From Lepidonotus clava (Eukaryota; Annelida; Polychaeta; Phyllodocida; Polynoidae), in the NCBI GenBank assembly GCA_936440205.1, contig OW387138.1, positions 32,755,541 to 32,819,540 of the forward strand: a DNA stretch of 64,000 nt, in the 5' to 3' direction. Position 1 is the first letter of the stretch. Each line of letters starts with the position of its first letter. The notes beneath the pieces are model-generated. The model did no database searches. It saw only the letters and a program-made list of their open reading frames with translations, and was not told where the DNA came from. Of this stretch, positions 12,045 through 23,857 are shown piece after piece. A program made the translations under genes and the position numbers.

Positions 12045-12152
12045 ATCTCCTTGATTTTCTTGAGGTGTTAAATCTGTTCTGACATCTCTCCATGTTTGAT
12101 TCATCGTATTCAATATCTGATAGCCTCTCCTTTTGCAATTGTATACGTTATA

Positions 12153-12532
12153 CTGGGAGGGCGACCAAAAGCACAAATACATCCACGAGGATTCTGTACC
12201 ATGAGAAGTTAAAATACCCAAGACTGCACAATTTGCTCTTATGGGTATTTTAGTGTCCACAAAATCTCGTGGATTTTTGTGCCCCCAAATCTCGTGAATT
12301 TTTGTTTTCATTATTTTAAATATTTCAACCATTTAAGTGCCCCAATGTCCCTCTTACACACTTCAAAAGTATTATGTGTGAATAACTGTATCATGGGAAT
12401 GATTTTAGTAGATTTTGCAATACACCTTCATGTCCATGAATTCTCATGGATATTTTCTAGGCGGATATTTCTTCTTGTGTGCCGCAAGATATCCACGAGA
12501 TATCATGGATGTTTTTTGGTCAGCACCCCTGG
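12153..12532. mobile_element. MITE, family A, copy 2
   Basis: This copy matches copy 1 along its length: GACCAAAA end, ACGAGGATTC, GTTAAAATACCC, ATGGGAATGATTTTAGTA, GGCGGATATTTCTTCT and ATGTTTTTTGGTC. The termini CTGGGAGGGC and (reversed) CCAGGGGTGC are both bordered by TA, which fits a TA target duplication and the mariner-like superfamily. The internal arms have decayed more than those of copy 1. Confidence 0.75.
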
Positions 12533-12665
12533 TAAAGATCATTCTTAAAATCATTAGATACCACAACATTATGTGATATGAATCAGATGATCTGATAAGG
12601 TTAATATGCACGTGACATCTAGGAACAACCTATCAGTGCTCAGCTCATTTGACAGAGAGCATAGT

Positions 12666-13040
12666 TTAAAGGGAGCCAAACACAATATTATGTCAAAATA
12701 TGACACAATTTTGCAGACTCAAATAACTATGAAAATACATTCTAAGAGTATAACTTTAGCCATTGGTACAGTATAAATCATGATAACTAGCTATAACTTC
12801 ACTTAAATTCCATAAGACTCATGCCATGTATGCCTAAAAACAGCAATGTTTGTACACAAACCAATTTTGGTGGGTCACCAAAATTGACCTGGGATGAGTT
12901 TTAATGTATTTTAATGCAGTTTAAGTCTGTATTCACAGTCTATATTTTACCACAGACCTAGGATATGGCCATAGAGTATATTTCAATAGTTAATAGAATT
13001 TGCAAAATTTTGACCCTACATTCCTTTTGGGTCCCTTTAA
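12666..13040. mobile_element. MITE with TTAA target duplication
   Basis: TTAA at 12666-12669 and 13037-13040 flanks an element of about 367 bp that begins AGGGAGCCAAA and ends with TTTTGGGTCCCT. The TIR is short (about 11 bp with one mismatch) and the inside is AT-rich and non-coding. This fits a non-autonomous piggyBac- or Kolobok-type element. Confidence 0.7.
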
Positions 13041-14890
13041 GTGCAAACTGAGCGTTGGGTGTGTGCATAGAACTCTGTGTTTCTCTTGTTTTTATATCCA
13101 TCTTTCCTAAGCATCGATTTACTTATACCTGTACTGAGTTAAGGTGACTCAGACCACTGACTCAGGGACAAGCACTAGATGAATACATCTCTCCGATTTC
13201 TCATTTCAGGTGACCTACTCTATCAGTAACATACTGCCAGGTCAAGAAGGGCATGGGGTGTAATTGGCCATCACTGGACATGAGGAGGTCAAGGATGATC
13301 TTCATGACTCCCCGAGGGAGTTATTATATAGGCCTATGAGAGGCAAAACACGACGCATCTTGCCCTTTACCATGAACAACAAACACGTTGAAAGAAGACA
13401 TTTCCACAGGCCCTGTGCACCTTGCCCCATCTATGTTTAATACACATTAGACACTGTTCCCAGCCACTGTGGCAGTACTCTCACGCCATACCCTTTTTGC
13501 ATACCATTTATCATAACAGTTTTTTTGTTTATATTTTGTACCAAGCACTCAATCATCAGCTCATTCTGCGGGTCTTCTACATTATTTTGTATAAACTCCG
13601 TATCAACAAGTCCCAGACGCCACACCAAGTAAGTCAGCAGACAAGTGGTCCATATACCGTCCATATATACTCTATAAGACGCACTGAAAGAATAGAAAGG
13701 GCAGAGATGATACAGTGGGTCTCTCAGACGAATAGATGGCCTGTCTCTTGGTTATTTCTCAGCACGGTTATATATTACGTCTAGAACACGACAAAATGCT
13801 GATGTCCTCTTGCATACTGTGTGTATATTAGTGTCTCTGGATCATCTGTGCATGATGCGTTGTATTCTAAATTGATTTAGCAAAGGGAGATTTTGTATGG
13901 CCACCGGCTGTCCGTCTGGCTATACCAGCAATTTACAGGGGCCTTAGTAAATCCATTCAATAATACGGCTGAGATTGAAAGTCAATGACATTTGAAGACA
14001 TTCTCTATTTATATCTCTTTCAGTGCCTGAAATTGTCCTGTAGGATGATCATTTCAGCCTCACTTTAGTGGGATCTGTATTGCCCTTTGAAGTCCCACGG
14101 AAATGCGATTTGTTTTACATGATGCGCAACGAGAAGTTGTAAGCCTTCTCATCTGGGATAATATAGACCTCGCCTATTGTGTTTTCACTGATCGGTCGTC
14201 AGTGTACTGTATTAGTATGTGCGTGCCTGCCCAGAATCGCTTTGAAAATCGGCCGATTATAGGTAAAATTGCCAGGCGATTTATGCATCGATTCAGACTA
14301 GTGGAATTGCCCTTTATAGGCAACTACATGAAATCATCTTTTTAGAAGTTTCAAAGAGGTGAAATAATATATCGGTATACTTATTTAGAATAATCACCTC
14401 CAAGTATAACAAGTTTACTAGCTTAAATCTTTAATGTTGGATTGATTTTAATGACTGTTGTATATCAGAAATAAAACTATGAATAATGCATGAAATGTAC
14501 TGAACTATTTCGTTCATGTTCATAGCAAGTGTTGCTTGGCTCTTTTGGCTGCCACTACCTGACTGAACAGACCGCTCCAGGAGCCCAATCTCTGGTCATC
14601 TTTAGGCCGTCTAAATATCTATCAGTATGCAGGGCTAGGCCGTCAATCTTTGTGACAATGTTCCATTAAAGTTAGGACACTTGTAATAACCTGTTCTGCA
14701 GTGCACCAATGACTGTTGGCTAACTGGTTGGCTTTGAGGTTGATGATGTTTCTGAAGGAAATGTCTAGGGACATTTTTCGATTTTGCTACCATAACATGG
14801 TTGTGATATATTACTGAGATATACACCTCGAGATTGGCAGAGTGCAGGTTCTTCATATATCTACGAGATTGGCTCAGTATATAGGGTGAC
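13041..14890. other. No recognised gene
   Basis: Mixed AT-rich sequence. A short GC-rich patch at 13225-13340 contains GGTGTAATTGGCC. The 120-codon plus frame at 13422-13784 is biased in composition and has no recognisable domain. Confidence 0.5.
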
Positions 14891-14895
14891 CCAGT

Positions 14896-15174
14896 CAGTG
14901 GTGGATCCAGGATTTTGAAAAGGGGGAACGATATAGGTCAAATGGAACCAAAAGCAATTTAGTCTCAAAATGTTTCAAGCTCACAAATCTATCTAAGTTC
15001 AATCCATGAGCCTAACTTCGAATTGTACTTAGGTAAGAACCATGAAAGTGACATATTGTTAAAAGATTAAGCGATTTGCGTAACGTTTTCCCCTCTTTTT
15101 ATGCAGTGTAAGTCCGCATCAGAAGAGGGAAGGAGGGGCCAGAGCCCCCTGGACCCTCCTCTGTACCACCTCTG
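14896..15174. mobile_element. hAT-type MITE remnant
   Basis: It begins CAGTGGTGGATCCAGGATTT followed by an A- and G-rich run, a layout widely seen at hAT-element ends. It ends with a GGGGCC..CCCCCTGGACCC block and CCACCTCTG, which is the imperfect inverse. No matching 8-bp target duplication was found, so one end may be eroded. Confidence 0.6.
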
Positions 15175-15910
15175 TACCTGTCTCTGCCACTTCCCTCTTT
15201 ATTATCATTTCACAAACATTTCTACCATATAATGGAAATAATAGATATAAACTATTTAACGATACAGATTACACAAACGAATGATGAATAAAGAGTTAGA
15301 CTCATACGTACGTAGGAAGTGTTCTCTGGAAGCAGGTACTAGGAACGGCGCACCAAAGTAACTAGGTCAGTATACCTAAATGCTTTGTTAAGCCCTATGA
15401 AAAACAAAATGCAAAATTCCTAACCTAGGACCAACTTCTATAAACTCACCTGTCATGGTGAGCCCCATACCCCTCCCACAACAATGGGTTAACCCAGATT
15501 TATTGATTAGTGCACCTCATGTTATATCCAGAGGGGTGTCAGGTGGTGTCCCACGCAGGTTGGTCTGCCCCAGGCATGCTTTTGATGTGTTGGGGTTTTT
15601 GTGTGGCCGTCAGGGGGATAGGGTTCACCTAACACCTCGTAACCAACACATACCTGTCACAGAGAGTTATGTGACATAAAGGAGGGTGGGTACATCAATG
15701 GGAGTCTTTGATATGTGCAGGTGGGTATGGCATGGATGTACGGAGTTCTACATTATAACCTACCTTAATATAATGATGTACATATGAAAATGTCATTTGA
15801 GACAAAACAAACACTTCAATGTATCAAGTCTTAATTTGAATAAGATGTAGATCTCGATGATCGAAATATGATTTTGTTTTAAGCCGATTTGAATAGGATG
15901 GTTTTACATG

Positions 15911-15917
<7 letters not shown>

Positions 15918-15992
<75 letters not shown>
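15918..15992. repeat. (TA)n(TG)n compound microsatellite
   Basis: An alternating TA run continues directly into about 60 bp of pure TG. Such alternating purine-pyrimidine DNA can adopt Z form. Confidence 0.97.
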
Positions 15993-15999
15993 GGCAATA

Positions 16000-17980
16000 G
16001 ACATCTCTTCTTAACATAGTCATTTTTAGAACAGCCTCCTGATTTGTTCTAAGGAGGTTTATGGTTAGATAGAACTAGTGATATTCTGCCACATACCTCA
16101 TGTATATTTCTTTATCTGTTGGCCAAACATAATCGTCGTGCTTTATGCACAACATATAGAATCAGCTCCAGTGATGAGCTTACATGTTAGTCATACCTGG
16201 GAATGTAATGCATTGGAAATTGGAAGTGATACCGAATTTTCTGACTCATGAGTTATATCAGAGGCTGAGCAGATATGTTTATGTTCATGTTGGCGATACA
16301 AAAATTGATTATTGTTTTCTGAATAACACAATACATTATTGTTATATTGGTACTACTTAATATAGGGATGGATATACTGTGTGCGTTAGTGAGTAGTAGT
16401 TTGAAAGTCTTACCAATGGCACACATGTGTGGAAGCTGGGAAAGGGGTTTAGTCATAGGTAAGAGAGATGTGTCTTACGGGTACCATACCGTCGACAATG
16501 ATCAAATAACGACACAGACACACCTCAACGTGTCAGAAATGGGCGGATTTAACATGTAATCTATAGGAGTGAACAGTAGGAGAAACAGGGGCAGGGGTTT
16601 AGTTGTTGGGAAAGGGGTATAGCATACAGGTGGCCAAATTACCAAATTGATACAAAATGAAGCCTGTTGGAAATGGCCCGATATAAATGATCAATTCTTT
16701 ACAAAAGCCAGCATCCAAGACAGTTAAGTCTCTTCGGTGATCCTAGGAAGCGGGTTCCATTGTTTCTATTCTATCAGGTATTAATAGAATATGCTGATTA
16801 ATTTTACCTGGTCAATGGCACCATTGAATACACCTTTCTTACGAAACCTGGCGCCCTCTCTTACCAAAAATGGGAACCCTGATGAGGGGAGTCCTGTCCA
16901 GTTCACTCTGCAGCACTGACCACTAGGTCTAGTGCAGAGCTGAATGAAAACTGGTGCCCACTTAGATGGTCAAGGGTCTGTAATTTTAAGCAGTGTATAG
17001 AGTGTATGTATAGGAGAGGGGTGGGAGAGGGGGTAGTTGTGGTTGTTCATGCCAGTTCAGTTCCACAGGCCAGTACTACTAAACACCCACTCAAACTGAG
17101 GTCCTCTTTGTGAGTACAACAATTAACTTGTCTCTAGAGTTGACCTGCTTTCAAAATAAAAGTCAACCTAGGCTGAAAAATTCCTTAATGTATCTAAAGT
17201 ACACAATATATCATGAAATTAGGTTACTTGTAGCAAAGAACAAATGTTTTTTCATGCTAATATGAATGCTAAAAATGGTCAATTTGCTTTACTGTTAGTG
17301 TATTTGTCAGATATAGAAAACAAGTTCTAAATGGTCCCACTGTTAACCTATATAGAAGGCAGTGACCCAGTGAGGGGACTCCCGCCACCTTGGTCTGCTG
17401 GCCAGCATGGCCACAGTGCGCAGGGTCGTGAGAAGGGTGTATAAGACTGCTTTCCTGTTCAGCCAAAAGCTGGGTTTTTCAAACAAGCTGACAGGCTTAA
17501 GCATTGTTTCATACTTTACGGTTATTGAGACAACTGTAATGATAATCCACATCTAAATAACTTTGTTTACACTTGGCTGACTACATTAAATAGAAAGGAT
17601 CGATCCAAAAGGATAAGAATGTGTGAGAACAGGGGGTGGAGAATTAGGTGGAACGTCCAGCTTGCACCCTGGTATAACTGCTTCCTGGCAAACATTCCCC
17701 CAGGAAAAAAATTATTAATCACCAGCGAAGGTGTTTATTCACTGCGCACATACAGCAATCAAGAGAAACACATTATTTCAATACATTATCCAAGTCTCAT
17801 AGTGTAGCTTGAAAAAATGTTCCAAGAATCTATCTAGGATTGGCTGTGGAGTGGGAGGAAGCCATAATCAAGCACTTCGGCTAGCCATAGAAATGCTGTG
17901 GGGTAGGATTGAATTGATTTCCAGATGTGCATTATGAAATGTAAACTGTGGGACCTGCTGATTTTGTTAAGGTTTACTTC
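16000..17980. other. No recognised gene
   Basis: AT-rich sequence with scattered short frames. A modest GC patch lies at 17355-17430. No exon, RNA gene or repeat family is supported. Confidence 0.5.
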
Positions 17981-17985
17981 AGAAT

Positions 17986-18008
17986 ATATATATATATATA
18001 TATATATC
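17986..18008. repeat. (AT)n microsatellite
   Basis: Uninterrupted AT dinucleotide run. Confidence 0.95.
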
Positions 18009-18074
18009 CGTCTAGATCGATGTTATTCACCAGAAACAGTTAACATTGATATACTGGTGATTTTTTTTTAAAAA

Positions 18075-18345
18075 AAGTCCCATACCCACTCGGTGTGTTG
18101 ACCATTGACCGGCGACGGGCAATGGCAGTGCCATGATAGAATCACTAGTAAGATTGCCATGCAACTAGATTATTAATGGATCAAAGGGCGAGTCCCCATG
18201 GATATGGTGCCCATGCTAGGTGATGGGCAAAAGGGAACAGGATCGGCAGTAAAATCAGCGGAAAAATATCAAACTTGCTTGATATCCCAGTTGTCTGCCA
18301 ACTTTACCGCCGATTCTCCCAGTTGCCTATCACCTGGTGATGGTA
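18075..18345. mobile_element. Degenerate TIR element with internal inverted repeat
   Basis: AGTCCCATACCCACTCGG near 18076 resembles the ends of the element at 264-359. At 18215-18273 and 18283-18339 there is an imperfect inverted repeat, pairing CTAGGTGATGGGCAA with a reversed CCAGGTGATAGGCAA and GATCGGCAGTAAA with a reversed AATCGGCGGTAAA. The overlapping 61-codon frame is an artefact. The outer limits are uncertain. Confidence 0.5.
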
Positions 18346-18639
18346 AATTTCCTATTGTGTTTGGAGTTTTAGTGTCTTCATAAACAAAACCATATTTATA
18401 AACTATGCCTAGAGATTAAGATAATTAGGGCAGGTTCATGAATCCATTGAAATTTACCTTGGTTAGAAGCCCTATGATAATTTGAAGGAAGGTTTGGGGA
18501 AGGGTGTAATTGCTAATAAACTCTAGAATTATCTTAATGACTGTGATAAGTGATAAAACATGTTTGGTATTTAATCATTGACCGAAACTGGGGCCTGCCC
18601 TACAGGGAACATCTAAATGTGTTTTTCAAGGTAACGATT

Positions 18640-18905
18640 TTAGCAGTTACCCCACGACTGCACAGACGGTACACCCACCCTCTGTAGGGGCCTAGTCACA
18701 TTGAAATTCTCCCCCAGCAACCACGACTAATCTCTTGTCTAGCCCACTTCGCCGGCCTCCCAATCAACTCTCTCCCTTCAACACTTTTCAAAGCAATCCC
18801 TCTCCCTTTCCACGTCCCCGTGTCTCAGAGACACGATTAAGGGCGAGGTCCGCCTTACGACGTTGTACTGAGGCTAGTGCTGGGGATGGGCATAGGTGGT
18901 TGATG
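18640..18905. promoter_or_regulatory. Mildly GC/CpG-rich patch
   Basis: Contains ACACGATTAAGGGCGAGG and TCCGCCTTACGACG between AT-rich flanks. No recognisable coding frame. Possibly regulatory. Confidence 0.25.
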
Positions 18906-19028
18906 GGGTATTCCAATACTCTCTACAGACTAAGCTCAAAATGTGCCTTAAATGACAGTTAAGTCATGGCATAATGCGCATTCTGGGGCTAGTCTGTAAG
19001 GGATTTAAGAGAAGTGCAGTATATCTTC

Positions 19029-19188
19029 AGCCACGTTTCCACATTGCTTAATAACACCACTGACTAAGCCTAGTCAGCAACAGACTACACAGTGCTAACC
19101 CTTTCAAAAAGGTAGTCCCATCTGAAAGGGTTAAGGCTAGTTTACCAACTCGTGGTGGTGCTAGTCACCAAAGTGGAAATGCAGCTTT
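19029..19188. mobile_element. Foldback element (about 160 bp)
   Basis: The left arm contains GCCACGTTTCCACATT and CTAAGCCTAGTC. The reversed right arm reads GCTGCATTTCCACTTT and ACTAGCACCAC. The centre holds a separate hairpin of AACCCTTTC with GAAAGGGTT. It is non-coding. The arms have diverged, so it is an older copy. Confidence 0.55.
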
Positions 19189-20340
19189 AGTAAGGCACAT
19201 TTGGAACATGTACTGCAGCTGTGGAAATACACAGTGAGGTAAGTGTTCAAGGAAATTAATTCTCCTGAATATAATCCGCTCCACCCCTCGGTTGTAGGTA
19301 CACTTCCCGGGAAACATGACCTTAATAAACATAAATATGGGGACAACAATGCGAATAACTCCAGTCTTGAATAGGCAGTTTACATGTGCAATGAGATTAT
19401 GTTACAACGACTTAAGAAATATTGACGTACAAGAATACGGAATGAAAAGAAAATATTCAATCATGCACATGATTGTTACTCATGAGGATGTTTTATATGA
19501 TCTAGCTTGGACTCCTTACTCTCAGATTATGTCCAGTTTAGAAGAACTGCACACCCGCTGTGCGTGTGTTACGTCTTTGTCTTTTCACTAAGACCCCCTC
19601 CCTACCCGCCACGACCACCCCCACTGCCACCACCACCACCACACAGGACACCTATTTACTTTTAATCAGGTGAAGAGCCAAAAAATGATGCGTCAGCACT
19701 TTTCACACCCTTAAAGAAGATTAATTCTCGTCACCTTGAATACTGCTACCAGAGAGAAAATATTTTACTCCTCTACTCTTTTTAAACCTATTCAAATGAT
19801 TGAAAACAATAAACGAAGACGTCCACCATCAGAAGCCATCTTTGGGAAAGAAAACCAGTCCCATATTAATAGGAGGTGTTGATCCGTAGGTAATACTACC
19901 TAAATAGTAAAATCCACCTTCAATGGAATCCTAGTAAAACGTGCTGCACACTTACAGCCACGAGCTTTTTCTGAGCATGAGCAGAATAAGAGTAATATCA
20001 GAGAGAGCAGGACCCTTTATTATGAGGCAACATGGCGCGTGAAGAGCTATTTTAGCGGGGCTGCTTGAATTCTATGGCCGCGACAATGATGCTATTTTCC
20101 ATGTTGACAATGGGTGATCGCGAGTCCTATAATTGGGAGCGCGGGGACGAGTTTCTGCAGTCTGATTTAACTGCTGTCTACTCAGACTTCCCCCTGCAAT
20201 AATAAACTGTGGGGAGGGTGGCGCTATGGCACGCCGAGTGGAAAATAACCGATTCATATTTTTCGTAAGATTATTCATTAAAAGTAATGCCGTGGGGCAT
20301 TCCTTGTAGTATATACGCACATTTTCCACCACCCCCCTAC

Positions 20341-20455
20341 CCCCCCCCCTTGGACTAAAGTACGCATTGGATTTTCACAGGGATGTACGCAATTTTTAAA
20401 AAAATGTCAGAACCCCCCCCCCCCCTGCTGCGTACATACTTAATGGAAGGCCCCC
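20341..20455. mobile_element. Small TIR element with C-rich ends
   Basis: Reading outward, the two ends are GCGTACTTTAGTCCAAGGGGG and GCGTACATACTTAATGGAAGG followed by a short pyrimidine run. The ends are about 60 percent alike. Inside are GTACGCAATTTTT and a run of C. The layout resembles a common marine-invertebrate MITE type, but the family name is not established here. Confidence 0.45.
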
Positions 20456-20699
20456 TTCAGAGTAATCCAAATGCCAATGTTTGCTTTGCGTCCGATACTT
20501 AAATTTTAAGCATTTTCACAGTCTGTACTATGCGTCAATAATATGGTATATAGATATAATAACTCATTACGATTTAAGTAATTGAATAAGTCTTTTATCA
20601 CTTTGTCTGGGCAAATTTCATGTTAACATTGACAAATTAAACCTGTTAGCAAAATAAATCACGTCGATTTAAAACAAAACAAGACTATATCGCATTCGG

Positions 20700-20835
20700 G
20701 AGTCCATGTCCGTGCATGCGCATACGTTTGGCGCCACTACCTGTGGGTGGTCGAGCGCAATCTCTCAGCCAATGAGGAGTGTACCCTTGTCCCATGTGAT
20801 ACAGCATGGCGGCACCCACTGGGCCTCTCCCTAAT
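20700..20835. promoter_or_regulatory. Regulatory cluster with Gli-, E2F- and CCAAT-like words
   Basis: TTTGGCGCC (E2F-like) at about 20728, TGGGTGGTC at 20744-20752 (exact reverse of the Gli/Ci consensus GACCACCCA) and CTCAGCCAATGAG (CCAAT) at 20764-20776 lie within 50 bp. TGCATGCGCATA just upstream resembles an NRF1 site. An 82-codon minus frame overlaps but has no recognisable domain. Confidence 0.45.
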
Positions 20836-21189
20836 GCGGTATAGATCTTTGTTTTCATTGGAGTATGAAGGAGTGCATTTTAAAACAATACAGGCAACCG
20901 TCATATCCCTCAAATTCTCTACATGACACAATAACTCTTTACTCCGTCGGTGTCTGTCATGCATAGACAATGTAACTTTAGACATTTTGAAAGGAGGAGA
21001 AATTTTCTAGGCTGCTTTGAACCAGTAGCAGTTTATCAGCATACCTTGCTTAAAACTTTCTCTGCCACTAATTCCAAGCGTAATACACTACTAACTTATG
21101 GCATTCAGCGGTCAGGAAAAGTACTTGTGCTTTTCATTTGTGTCCAATACAAAACATTTCTTGCTGACTGTCAACGTTGACAACTAAAA

Positions 21190-21445
21190 TTTAAAGGTTA
21201 CTCTCCAAGCAGCGAACAGTCTGCGCATGCGTAGCTGACAACCACAGTCCGCCAGGTTATGTGTCCATCACCGGATGGGGTCTGTGAAATTGCTCCCGGT
21301 CATGCGCACAAAGACTGTTAAACTGGCTGAGACAGAGGCCCATAACTCAGCCAATGAGGGCCTCTCCTGGGGGAGGGTCATTATTCACCGGGGGAGAGGG
21401 GGGACGGGGAATTAGGTGGAGCTGGGGAGAAAAATAGGTGAAGTT
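21190..21445. promoter_or_regulatory. GC-rich regulatory island with NRF1 and CCAAT words
   Basis: TGCGCATGCGTA at 21222-21233 is a close NRF1 palindrome. CTCAGCCAATGAG at 21346-21358 repeats exactly, in the same orientation, the 13-mer at 20764. A G-rich stretch with GGAATTAGG follows. It may form one promoter region with 20.70-20.84 kb. Confidence 0.45.
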
Positions 21446-22774
21446 ATTGGGGAGGGCAGAGGCCTTTTGGTCCTACCATTGGGAATTGATCCCAAGTGGG
21501 AACATTACAGCGTTTGTAATGGTGGTTATTAATTAAGGTATTGTGCAGTTATTGCCCTACGTGTTAGCAAAAAGAAATATTGCCCTGCTTTCGAGTAAAG
21601 TGAATAAAACGTATGCAGTTCGCAAGACATTCAACTGAATAGATATTCCGCTTGAAATAATAATTTTCTCTCATGAATTAGATTTGTGAAAAACGGATAT
21701 TCCGTCTGGAAGATTATGTTTCTATGCATATTAAAACACAGCTCCAGTGCACTTGATACTTTTCAATCAAAAACATAAATGCGACATGGAAAGACCAGTA
21801 TGAATCGATTAAATCTTCTTAAGTCATGGAATAAGCTAAATCTCCGATTATTCCAGCCACAGAACATCATAGTGATGGCAACCTTCTGAATACTAAGAAG
21901 AATATACACAGGTTGAATAAGATAGAACATCTAGTCTAGAGCAGGCTCACATATTCTATATCACCAAAAAGAGCACATATAACACCTCTAGCTGTATTGT
22001 ATATTCTGCAATGACTTCTCCAGACACTTTACTTGTAATTCAGGACCATCCATTGCTGCTGTGACAGACGCAGTATTGCTCCAGGCCGCGGTTCTAATTA
22101 CTTTACTCAGACTTTCTGCAATGGCATCTCTTTCCAAAGTCAATTTTTCCCTGAATCAAAAACAGAATACGCTATGATAATAACTGCCACTGGCAAAAAT
22201 ATTCTGAAGTATAGTTTGCAGGTAAAGCCTATGTGGTCATTATGGAACCAATAAGGTAACTTGTAATGTCCATTCGGTTTATGATGCACCATCTCATGAT
22301 CTTTTAACTCTTACATCCTTCTCTTAATGTGTACACTACAGATATATTAGTTTATTTCACTTTATTTTAGCAGGCACTGAAAAGCAGACTAATGTCAAAT
22401 GTCAGACGGGCTAAGGAGTCAATAGCAGATGGGAACAGTGGACAACATTGCTTCACCCGATTCGAGTCTTGGTAAAGGTAGCGATAAGAGATAGATATAG
22501 GAAGGTCCCTGCACATCGGTGTCCTGACTATTCCAAGGACTTAAGTGTTAACAAGTGAATCTTGAGGGCTGAACTAGCCCCGTAGCAAAAGTGAACAGAA
22601 ACGTAAACAAATGACATAGGCCTATATGAATGAAAAATTCATCTGCTGCGACAGATGATATTTTGGGATAGTTTTACATGATGAAAAGCAAGTAGTTCTA
22701 TCTCAGGGGCATTCTGCAAATCTAAGCTATCATCAGATGTAGCATAACATGTGTGACATTAACACACAGAGATT
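21446..22774. other. No recognised gene
   Basis: AT-rich sequence. No coding frame, repeat family or RNA gene is supported. Confidence 0.5.
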
Positions 22775-22775
22775 A

Positions 22776-23095
22776 GGGTGTTCTGGTGGTGCAATGGTAG
22801 GATGTTGGCTTTGTCGCCTGAAGGTTGGTGGCTCAAGTCTCCGTCCTGCTGCTGTGGTATCAGACATTCTCCCCTTGGTCAACAACAAGGGTACCAAAGG
22901 CCTAATGCCAATGGCCATTGTATGAAGTGCCCTGTCTATGGGCCACTGCGTATAAAAGAACACCTGCCTCAGTAAAACTGTAGATGTATGGTCCCTACCT
23001 TCTCCTAGATCCAATCATCCAGGAGCAAGGGTGAAATATCCCAGTGCTCCAGAACCACTGAGTCTGGTGGTTCAAACCGACAAACAACATAGGGA
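22776..23095 (+). mobile_element. tRNA-derived SINE, best-preserved head
   Basis: The 5' part looks tRNA-derived: TGGTGCAATGGTAGG fits a polymerase III A box and GGTGGCTCAAGTCTCC a decayed B box, about 40 bp apart. The body carries CCAAAGGCCTAATGCCAATG, GTATGAAGTGCCCTG, GGGCCACTGCGTATAAAAG and AACACCTGCCTCAGTAAAAC. It ends near CCGACAAACAACA. Copies at 2.5 kb (plus) and 61.9 kb (minus) share the body. Two small open frames over it are not genes. Confidence 0.8.
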
Positions 23096-23289
23096 TTCCC
23101 TGTCCATACCATTTAAGCATGCGTGACATGACAAGAAAACTGGGTCACTGATTTCAAATGGGTTAATGCAAAATGAAACCCAAGTCACAATAACCATTTT
23201 CAGGGTTAATAACTAAAGAAACATTTTTCAAATAACAATTTTGCCATGGGTAAGCAGTTCTATTGTGTGGCCAAGACAATGAGATAACA

Positions 23290-23600
23290 GGCCAAGCAGA
23301 AAACAATTTCCCTCTTCGCCGGACTCTATTTTTCCTTCACACCCCATTTTAACTCAATTCAATGGCAATTTTTTTCTAATTGTCTTCCCCATTAAATGCA
23401 AAAACAAGTCATTAGCCGCACATTGCGGCGTTAAAAAGCCTGTGTGTTCTTAATGAGCGGGTGATAATGGGGGTATTTGGGGGCTGAGGCGGCAAAGTTT
23501 GTGTGCCTGTCAGCCTCGGCCTGATGTCGTTATGTGCCGCCTACATTCCATTATACCGGCACAAGTCGCCTGTCGGCCAGGGGGAAGTCGTTATGGCGAG
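23290..23600. promoter_or_regulatory. Candidate conserved regulatory element
   Basis: A CpG-enriched 300-bp block with many developmental-type words: CTAATTGTC, CATTAGCC, TTAATGAGCGGGTGATAATGG, GTCGTTATG twice, and GGCCAGGGGGAAG. Overlapping frames lack any domain. The dense mix of AT-rich homeodomain words and GC-rich boxes looks like an invertebrate enhancer, but conservation is not tested. Confidence 0.4.
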
Positions 23601-23787
23601 CCATTTCTGTAACAAAAACATATTCTGTTTAAATCTCTCACTAGGACTTTATCTTCAGCATATTCAGCTGGTCTTCAATATTGTTCTGGATAATATACAT
23701 GTACTACCATCTATTGTAGAAATGAGAGTACAGATATCCCGGTGTAGTCTGCCTTCATTAATCACAAAAGGAGCCTGTGATGTATGT

Positions 23788-23857
23788 ATTTGTATAGGAT
23801 TCTATCACCCTTTCAAACAAATTTTGCTTGGATAGATGACAGAATCCTATACAAAGA
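23788..23857. other. Strong 70-nt hairpin, possible pre-miRNA or MITE core
   Basis: TTTGTATAGGATTCTATCA on the 5' side pairs with TGACAGAATCCTATACAAAG on the 3' side, with one internal mismatch, then an internal loop, then a second short stem CAAACAAA with TTTTGCTTG. Length and shape are compatible with a microRNA precursor, but neither arm matches a microRNA that I recognise. A small palindromic transposon fragment is the main alternative. Confidence 0.4.

Noticed and set aside
15440-15460. Minus-strand ATGACAG followed by GTGAGT as a coding first exon
   Set aside because: Upstream sequence gives no supporting frame or promoter, and the exon would encode only two residues.
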